A DNA stretch of 24,255 bases from positions 1 to 24,255 of the forward strand of contig JAZDDY010000148.1 in the NCBI GenBank assembly GCA_043809265.1, written 5' to 3'. This DNA comes from JAPLVS01 sp043809265. GTDB taxonomy: Archaea > Iainarchaeota > Iainarchaeia > Iainarchaeales > DTGL01. This document shows, in pieces, positions 16,466 to 23,100 of the stretch (position 1 is its first letter; each line of letters starts with the position of its first letter). Under the pieces are notes generated by a model. That model did not search any database and was not told the origin of the DNA. It was given only the letters and a program-made list of their open reading frames with translations. The translations under genes and the position numbers were made by a program.

Positions 16466-16484
16466 GCAGGAGAGCCATTCCTGC
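16466..16484. promoter_or_regulatory. Inverted repeat in the divergent promoter region
   Basis: The arms gcagga (16466-16471) and tcctgc (16479-16484) are separated by 7 bases. They sit between the TATA-like boxes of the two divergent transcription units (16422-16434 and 16517-16526). This is a possible operator for shared control of the thioredoxin reductase gene and the minus operon; length alone does not exclude chance. Confidence 0.25.
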
Positions 16485-16516
16485 CCGAATTTTCAGCATA
16501 TATTAATGGTTTCCCA

Positions 16517-16526
16517 CTTTATAAAT
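16517..16526 (+). promoter_or_regulatory. Candidate TATA box of the thioredoxin reductase gene
   Basis: The sequence ctttataaat is a good archaeal TATA match, giving a predicted start near 16550 and a leader of about 55 bases. A second AT-rich stretch (tttattatat, 16581-16590) is too close to the ATG for a normal promoter. The SD before the ATG (gtggga) is weak. Confidence 0.4.
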
Positions 16527-16605
16527 GTTTCACACACAAAAGTTTTATTGAAAAAACGGATTAGCCATATTAAGATTATCTTTATTATATTACAAACGTG
16601 GGAAC

Positions 16606-17535
16606 ATGGAAAAAATCGATGTCGCAATAATCGGCGCAGGGCCTGCCGGAATGACCGCCGGCATTTATGCCGTGCGGAAAGGCCTGAGCGCAAGGGTTTT
16701 CGAGAAAAAAATCGCAGGCGGCAATGTCGTAGATTCAGTGCTTATGGAAAATTATCCTGGAATCCCTTCGATAAGGGGCTTCGACCTAGCGCAAAAAATG
16801 CAGGCCCATTTCGAAGGAATCGGCGGAAAAATAGAGGAAGGCACAGGAGTAAAAGCAGCGGAAAAGAAAAACAATTTTTTTGAAATAGAACTGGACAGCG
16901 GCGAAAAAATCGAAGCGAAATCAGTGATAATCGCTTCAGGCACAACCCACAAAAAGCTGAAAGCGAAGAACGCCGAAAAATTCGAAGGGAAAGGCATCCA
17001 TTACTGCGCCACATGCGACGGCCCGCTCTACAAAGGAAAAACAGCCGCGGTCATAGGCGGCGGCAATTCGGGGGTAATGAACGCATTATTCCTTGCGGAA
17101 ATCTGCAAAAAAGTTTTTTTGCTCGAATACGGAGAAGCGCTCAGGGCAGACAATGTTTATGAAGCGCAATTGAAGAAAGCCGGCGTTGAAATAATACTGA
17201 ATGCAGAAGCCTTCGAAATAACAGGAAAAGAAAAAGCAGAAGGCCTGAAATACAGGGAACGCAAGACAGGAAAAGAAAAAGAGCTCAAAGTGGACGGCAT
17301 ATTCGTCTATGTCGGCCTTGACCCGAACAGCGCAATCGCAAAACCACTCGGCTGCAAAACAACAGCACGGGGCTTCATTGACACAAGCAGGGAAATGAAA
17401 ACCAGCATTGACGGGGTGTTTGCGGCAGGCGACATCACAGGCGCATTCGCCCAGGCCATTGTTGCGGCAGGCCAGGGTGCGATTGCCGCAGAAAGCGCCT
17501 ACGAATTCGTGAAGCGCAGGAAAACAAGCGTGTGA
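16606..17535 (+). CDS. trxB: Thioredoxin reductase-like FAD/NAD(P) disulfide oxidoreductase
   Basis: A 309-residue cytoplasmic flavoenzyme, the usual length of low-molecular-weight thioredoxin reductases, which pass electrons from a nicotinamide cofactor through FAD to thioredoxin. Visible motifs are the FAD-binding GAGPAG (10-15), the redox-active CATC (134-137) followed by DG, the second nucleotide site GGGNSG (151-156), and the C-terminal FAD motif FAAGD (272-276). The HRRxxxR motif that binds the NADPH 2'-phosphate in E. coli TrxB is absent: the corresponding region reads LLEYGEALRAD (172-182), with Glu174 at the end of the strand. This argues against normal NADPH use. The enzyme of Thermoplasma acidophilum also lacks this motif. 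No thioredoxin gene is in the window. The gene is divergent from the Cys-rich secreted operon, so a link to thiol balance is possible but unproven. Confidence 0.93.
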   Translation: MEKIDVAIIGAGPAGMTAGIYAVRKGLSARVFEKKIAGGNVVDSVLMENYPGIPSIRGFDLAQKMQAHFEGIGGKIEEGTGVKAAEKKNNFFEIELDSGEKIEAKSVIIASGTTHKKLKAKNAEKFEGKGIHYCATCDGPLYKGKTAAVIGGGNSGVMNALFLAEICKKVFLLEYGEALRADNVYEAQLKKAGVEIILNAEAFEITGKEKAEGLKYRERKTGKEKELKVDGIFVYVGLDPNSAIAKPLGCKTTARGFIDTSREMKTSIDGVFAAGDITGAFAQAIVAAGQGAIAAESAYEFVKRRKTSV

Positions 17536-17552
17536 GGCAAAAACAGGGGCAG

Positions 17553-17569
17553 GAAAGCCTTAAATATTA
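17553..17569 (+). promoter_or_regulatory. BRE/TATA promoter of the 83-residue mini-protein gene
   Basis: A BRE-like ggaaagcc is followed by the TATA-like ttaaatatt (17560-17568). A transcript starting near 17590-17595 would carry a leader of about 27 bases with the aggggat SD (17609-17615) before the ATG at 17620. Confidence 0.5.
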
Positions 17570-17619
17570 GTTCAGCCTAATAATATTATATACCATATTC
17601 ACTTTGTAGAGGGGATAAA

Positions 17620-17871
17620 ATGAATGGTTTTAATAAAATCTTGGCTGCATTGCTCGTAGTGTTGTTCGCAGTGAACGCCTTTGCGCAAGCCGAAGACATG
17701 TGCGGGGACGGCATCTGCGGCGACAGCGAAAACACCGACAACTGCCAATTGGATTGCTATGCACAGCCCACAGGCTTTTTTGGATTGGGAGATGCGGGCA
17801 ACATGGGCGCATTGGCGGCCCTTGCAATAATAGCAATAGGCTTTGCAGTATACATAATCAGGAGAAAATAG
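17620..17871 (+). CDS. 83-residue secreted Cys motif protein with PTG-FFGLG membrane tail
   Basis: A short surface protein of unknown function. ATG at 17620 with SD aggggat; signal peptide about 1-23 (ending NAFAQA). The whole exposed part is one Cys motif (C28, C33, C42, C46; CGDGICGDSE ... C-x3-C), followed by a short linker, PTGFFGLG (50-57), a membrane segment (about 63-80) and the tail RRK. The same Cys motif occurs four times near the end of the 1350-residue protein at 20141-24193, which also finishes with PTGLFGLG, a membrane segment and a basic tail. It therefore looks like a stand-alone miniature of that protein's C-terminal end. The 3' end of the gene is duplicated downstream (17874-17907). 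Confidence 0.8.
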   Translation: MNGFNKILAALLVVLFAVNAFAQAEDMCGDGICGDSENTDNCQLDCYAQPTGFFGLGDAGNMGALAALAIIAIGFAVYIIRRK

Positions 17872-17907
17872 CCAGGCTTTGCCGCGCATATAATCAGGAG
17901 GAAATAG
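17838..17907 (+). repeat. Tandem duplication of the 3' end of the mini-protein gene
   Basis: Copy 1 (17838-17871) encodes GFAVYIIRRK and the TAG stop. Copy 2 (17874-17907) matches it at 28 of 34 bases, stays in the same frame, and would encode GFAAHIIRRK and another TAG. The period is 36 bases. Copy 2 also overlaps the last codons of the convergent helicase gene, which ends at 17894. Confidence 0.75.
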
Positions 17908-19837
17908 GCTTTTCAGACCCATTTCCTTTTTCTTTTTTATTCCAGAATTCTTCAACCAGCATCTCAGGGTTCCCTGTGACGATTTTTTCAAAATCCTTCG
18001 GAAAGCATTTCCTGTAATTTTCCCAAGTATACCTTTTGTCCAAAAAAACAACAACGCCGCGGTCAGTGCGGTCTCGGATCACCCTGCCTGAAGCCTGTAT
18101 TGCGCGTGCCACCGCCGGATAAAGATAACCGTAATGCCATCCTGCGCCGAATTTTTTCTGGTAATATTCTATCAGGCATTCTGTTTCAAGGTCCATTTCG
18201 TTCAAGGGAATGCCTACAATTACCGCTCCGAGCAATTGCTCGCCGAAATAATCAATGCCTTCTGCGAACGAGCCTGAAGCCACAGCCAACAGCACCGCGC
18301 CGAAGCCTGTGCCGTGCTGCCTGAACCGTTTAAGGAGCTCCGCTTTTTCCCGTGAATCCATTTCCCTTTTCTGCTTCAGCACAGGCCTTGAAAGCCTTCC
18401 ATCCAACAAGCAAGCAATAGAGTCGAGCATCCCGAAGGAAGGGAAGAACACGGCACTGTTCCCTGGCACCTTGTTTACGACACCGCTGACGATTCCTGCA
18501 ATTTTCTCGAATTCCGCAGGATTGCGCTCCGAATACTTTGTGGTGACAGTCGGCACCACAAGGCTCAACTTGTTTTCTTTCGGGAAAGGCGAAGAGTATT
18601 CTTTCATGACCGCCCTTTTTTCTTCAACGCCCAAAAGGTCGGCGTACATTTTTGTCGGCAGGAGAGTGCCGCTCATCAGTACTGCGGAATGCACTTCCCC
18701 GAAAATTTCCCCTGAAACAATGCCCGGGTCCAATGCCTTCACCTGCAATGCAACGCCCCTGTCCTTTCTCTTCACAATCCTCACAAGCGAAGGCTCCTTT
18801 TCCTGCCAGCGCTCCAAAAAATTAGCGACAGAAATCAGATGCGAACGGCCCTGCGGAAAGGACTGCACGTACTCGACGCCGAACTCCCGCAGCTCGGTTG
18901 CAAGCGATTCGCCTTCATCGATTTCCTTCAATTTTTTCGAAAGCGCTTCCTTTGCCACAAGCGCTTCCTGGTTTTGCAAAAGCTTTTCTTTCGCTATCGC
19001 CTTCACTGTTTTTTTTATTTCAAGCAAAGACTGCCTTATCCCTTTCTGGTTCAATTTGTCAAGCTCCTCCATCGCCTTCTCAAGGGAATAAACCGACACA
19101 GTCGAACCCAAAAGCGCCCTCACCCTTTCAGGCAAATTGTGCGCTTCATCCACAACAATAATCGAATTTTCGAGTTTTTTCTTCGCTTTTTGGAGAATAA
19201 TCGCCCTGATATGCGGATTGAACAAATGATAATAGTCCGCGATTATGATGTTCGCGTCCTTTGCCAAAAGCATTGCGGCCTCGTAGGCGCAGAAGCCTTT
19301 GCCGCCGCACCCGCGCTCGCAGTAATCCTTCATTTCCAAATGCGACCAGATTCCCTTGCATTCTTTTTTCAGTTCGCCCTGGTAAAGCCTTGCTTTTTCC
19401 CTCTGCTTTGCATCAAAGCCGATAATGTTCGCAAAAAATTCGCATTCCTCGCTTTCCCTGCGCTTCCTGCACAACTCGTAAAAAGAGCCGGCCTCCGCTT
19501 CGGAAAGAAATGGGTCTGAGCACATGAATTTTCTTCCCACCAAATCCACGCCCCTTATTTCAAGGCCGAATTTTTTGTTCAAGTCTTTCACCAATTGCAC
19601 CGCAATCTCGTGCTGTGAAATTTTTGGCGTGAGGAAAAAAACAGTCTTGCCGTTTTCCAGCGCATAGCTCAGCGCGGGGCAAAGCACTGCAGCGGTTTTC
19701 CCGAGGCCTGTCGGCGCATGCGCAAGCATGATTTTTTTGCCTGCGACAGCATTCGCCACATCTTGGAGCAACAGGTCCTGCTGTTCCCTGACCGAATCAT
19801 AGGGGAAGAACACTTTGGCTTTCCCGGAAGAAGGCAT
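17894..19837 (-). CDS. XPD/Rad3/DinG-type superfamily 2 DNA helicase
   Basis: A 647-residue ATP-dependent 5'-3' DNA helicase by family membership, with a probable role in DNA repair or recombination. Walker A is APTGLGKT (41-48), motif II is DEAH (230-233), and motif VI is QASGRVIRD (581-589). Between motifs I and II lies a Cys-rich insert typical of the iron-sulfur cluster of this family. C106, C173, C177 and C183 (the last in GFCAYE, like the CPYE of relatives) are the best ligand candidates. Their spacing is closer to bacterial DinG than to archaeal XPD. Further Cys at 123, 132 and 160 make the assignment uncertain. Length fits archaeal XPD. The ATG at 19837 has no SD and lies about 25 bases from a TATA box, so the mRNA is probably leaderless. 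Its 3' end overlaps a duplicated tail of the neighbouring gene. Confidence 0.92.
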   Translation of the reverse strand: MPSSGKAKVFFPYDSVREQQDLLLQDVANAVAGKKIMLAHAPTGLGKTAAVLCPALSYALENGKTVFFLTPKISQHEIAVQLVKDLNKKFGLEIRGVDLVGRKFMCSDPFLSEAEAGSFYELCRKRRESEECEFFANIIGFDAKQREKARLYQGELKKECKGIWSHLEMKDYCERGCGGKGFCAYEAAMLLAKDANIIIADYYHLFNPHIRAIILQKAKKKLENSIIVVDEAHNLPERVRALLGSTVSVYSLEKAMEELDKLNQKGIRQSLLEIKKTVKAIAKEKLLQNQEALVAKEALSKKLKEIDEGESLATELREFGVEYVQSFPQGRSHLISVANFLERWQEKEPSLVRIVKRKDRGVALQVKALDPGIVSGEIFGEVHSAVLMSGTLLPTKMYADLLGVEEKRAVMKEYSSPFPKENKLSLVVPTVTTKYSERNPAEFEKIAGIVSGVVNKVPGNSAVFFPSFGMLDSIACLLDGRLSRPVLKQKREMDSREKAELLKRFRQHGTGFGAVLLAVASGSFAEGIDYFGEQLLGAVIVGIPLNEMDLETECLIEYYQKKFGAGWHYGYLYPAVARAIQASGRVIRDRTDRGVVVFLDKRYTWENYRKCFPKDFEKIVTGNPEMLVEEFWNKKEKGNGSEKPISS

Positions 19838-19857
19838 TCAAGAAAGGATTCTGGAAG

Positions 19858-19868
19858 TATTTAAAAAG
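19858..19868 (-). promoter_or_regulatory. TATA box of the helicase gene, leaderless arrangement
   Basis: On the minus strand this reads ctttttaaata and is centred about 25 bases from the A of the ATG at 19837. That places the transcription start at or next to the start codon. No SD is present, in keeping with leaderless translation. Confidence 0.6.
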
Positions 19869-20044
19869 TGGCACAGGGCAGGCTTCCCCTGAAGCAGGCA
19901 AAGAAAAACAAACTCCCTATTTTTATAAACCTATTCTAGAGATACTATACTAGGGGCATATGGCTTTGGCCGACCGGAAAGCACAAGGGAAACGGCAATC
20001 TCATTCTAGGCAAATATTGCAGTTCCGAGGCAATTCTGGCACGG

Positions 20045-20131
20045 TTTTAAAAGCCTATCCAAGGCAAATCCATACGGCTAATATGATTCTTAACATTACA
20101 TAGTTAATATTGGTTGGGTGAATTTTGGGGG
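20045..20131 (+). promoter_or_regulatory. Candidate promoter and SD of the giant surface-protein gene
   Basis: The TATA-like ttttaaaa (20045-20052) would start a transcript near 20075-20080. The ttggggg run at 20125-20130 is the SD for the ATG at 20141. The alternative box ttaatatt (20104-20111) would leave the SD at the very 5' end of the RNA, and a further box at 19921 would give a leader of nearly 200 bases. Confidence 0.35.
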
Positions 20132-20140
20132 CGAAATCAA

Positions 20141-23100
20141 ATGAACAAAAATAAGGGCGCATATCTGGCAGGCTTTGCCGGAATTCTTTTAGTTTTAGTG
20201 TTGTGTGCGGGAGTTGCTTTTGCAGTGCCGGTTCCACCGGTTCCGACACTCACAGCCGAAAAAAGCGTTAACCCTTCTTCTTTGACCGAGGGCGATATCG
20301 CAACAATCTCTTTCACCTTGAACGGCACAGGCACGCCTTCAACCACAAGGCTCCATCTGGACGTGATGCTGCTTTTGGACAAATCCGGAAGCATGGGCTC
20401 TGACAACAAGCTCGAGGACGCCCAGGCAGCGGCAAAAACATTCATCGACCAGATGAATGCAGGCTATGACCGCGTAGGCCTTGTCGGATTCTCGTGCGGA
20501 AACGACTGCCCGACAAGCACTGCAAAAAACGCAAAATTATATGAAGCGCTCACAACCAATTTCACCCAGGTAAAAAACACAATTGACTCTTTGAACGCAA
20601 ACGGCGGCACAAACACAAGCGACGCAATAAACAAAGGAAACGCCCAATTGCTCGCCTCAACAAACGTGAAAGTCGAAGTGCTGCTTTCAGACGGAAGGCC
20701 GACCTACCCTTACAGCGGCGGCTCATACCCAACCGACCCGAGGGATTACATCCTGGCAGACCAGAACGCGCAAACCGCGGCAAACAACAACATAGTCATT
20801 TACACAATAAGCTTAGGGCCTGACGCAAACCAGGAATTCATGCAAAAAATCGCGGACATCACAGGCGGAAAGCACTACTATGCCCCGACCTCAGGCCAGC
20901 TTGAAGCTGTCTTCCTTGAAATCGCCGAGGAAACAAACAACCTGGTCGCAAACAGCACAATCATAACCGATGTAATACCGCAGGGCGTGGAAGTCGACCC
21001 GCCGGCACTCCCGGCAGGCTGCACAGCCCAGAAAGACCTGCCTTTGCCCGGGCAGGCGACAATCACCTGCAACGCAGGAAACATGAACATCGGCGACAAC
21101 AAGACAATAGACTTCAACGTAAAAGTCGTCGATTCCGATCTGACACAAGTGAACGAGTCAAGCGGCGTAAGCTACAACGATTACAATGGAATCCCAAGGG
21201 CAATAATAATTTCGCCGCAGCCGGCAGTGAACGTTGAAAACACGGCGCCCGTAATCGATGCAATCACAGATAAAACAGTCGATGAGGAAGCGCTGCTCAC
21301 CTTCACAGTCACAGCGCACGACGCCGGCCTCGACCAGATAACACTGGCGGCGGAAAGCCTGCCGACAGGCGCAGCATTCATCGACAACGGGAACGGGACA
21401 GGCACATTCACCTGGACCCCTAACAACTCCCAGGGCGGAACATTTTACACAGTAACATTCAAGGCCACAGACAACGAGGGCGCGGAAAGTGCGCCGGTTA
21501 ACGCAAAAATCACAGTGAATGACACAGTAAAATGCGTTACGGATTCGGACTGCGATTACATGGACAAGGATTACTGCAGCGGAACAAAAACAGCGCACGA
21601 CGAAGGAAAATGCATAAGCAAGCAGTGCACAGCGCAAACAACAGAAACAGAATGCGACAACGGCGCTTACTGCGACGGGCAGGAAACATGCAGCGCGGGG
21701 ACATGCGTTGCAGGCACAGCTGTAAACTGCTCAGCATACAACATTTTAGGGATAGCAGCATGCGACAACGACCCTGACGCAATACAATACACCTGGGACT
21801 ACAGAATCGCATTCACAAGCACCTGCAATGAATCCACGGATTCCTGCACGACAGGCGACACAACAATAACACACACATGCTCCGAATCCTGCGGGGCACC
21901 GTGCGAAAACAACAGCGACTGCACATGCCAGGAAAGCGGCTGCATCGGAGCAGACTATTATGAATACCAGGCCAACAGCACATGCTCTGCAGACTGCACA
22001 TGCGCAACATGCACCCCAACAATATACACAAACGACCAGAGATGCAACATCGAATGCACTTCAAACGCAGAATGCGACGACGGAGATTACTGCAACGGAA
22101 CAGAAACCTGCGACGCACAATACAAATGCCAGCCAGGCACCCCGGTCGACTGCTCTTCGCTCGACGACCAGTGCAACACAGGCATTTGCAGCGAAGCAAC
22201 AGCCCAATGCGCCAAAACACCAAAAACAAACGGAACACTCTGTGAAGACGGAGCATACTGCAACGGAACAGAAACATGCCAAGCAGGAACATGCACCACA
22301 GGCACAACAATAGACTGCTCAGGCAACAACATCACAGGAATCGCAGCATGCGGCTGGAACCCGGACGGAATAAACACAACATGGGACTACAGGGCATCCT
22401 TCACCAGCACATGCAACGAAAGCACAGGCGGCTATTTCTGCACCCCGGGCAGCGACACAATAACACACACATGCTCAATACAAGACTGCGGAGCAACATG
22501 CGAAACAAACACAGACTGCACATGCCAAGCAGACGGATGCATCGGAAAAGACTATTATGAATACCAGGCCAACAGCACATGCTCTGCAGACTGCACATGC
22601 GCAACATGCACCCCAACAATATACACAAACGACCAGAGATGCGGAGGCAACGGATGCACAACAGGCGCAGACTGCGACGACGGAGATTACTGCAACGGCA
22701 TCGAAACCTGCAGCGCAGGCAACACCTGCCAGGCAGGCACAACAGTTGACTGCTCTTCGCTCAGCGATGCATGCAACAACGGAATTTGCAATGAAAGCGC
22801 AGACCAGTGCGAAAAAATGCAGAAGCCTAACGACACCTACTGCGACAACGGACTCTACTGCGACGGCATAGCAACATGCCAGCAGGGAACATGCACGGCA
22901 GGAACCGCAGTGGACTGCTCTGCAAATGACATTTTCGAAATCGCAACATGCGGCTGGAACCCGGACGGAATAAACACCACCTGGGATTTCAGGAATTCCT
23001 TTGACTCGACATGCGTTGAAGGGACAGGCGGATATTCGTGCACGCAGGCCAGCGACACAATAACACACGCATGCGACATACAGGCATGCGGGGCAACATG

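Larger units (their letters stand above)
19838..20140. other. Intergenic region between the helicase and the giant surface-protein gene
   Basis: No convincing gene is visible in these 303 bases. The region holds the helicase promoter at its left end and several TATA-like boxes facing right: ttttataaa at 19921-19929, ttttaaaa at 20045-20052 and ttaatatt at 20104-20111. A 47-codon open frame at 19960-20103 is discussed among the rejected items. Three aggcaa hexamers (20008, 20028, 20062) lie upstream of the giant gene without clear symmetry. Confidence 0.6.

Noticed and set aside
18255..19091. A 278-codon open frame on the plus strand inside the helicase gene
   Set aside because: It is antisense to conserved helicase sequence, low-complexity (Ser/Phe-rich) and lacks a start signal.
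19960..20103. A 47-codon open frame (starting MALADRKAQG) with a TATA-like box at 19921 and an agggg before the ATG
   Set aside because: Codon use (CGG, CGA, TCT) differs from all neighbours, which strongly prefer AGG. The peptide has no motif, and the SD spacing is short. It could be real but is not supported enough to annotate.
21653..22840. The regular repeats in the giant gene considered as a CRISPR or other non-coding array
   Set aside because: The repeats are in frame, about 590-600 bases long, and keep Cys positions, so they are coding domain duplications.
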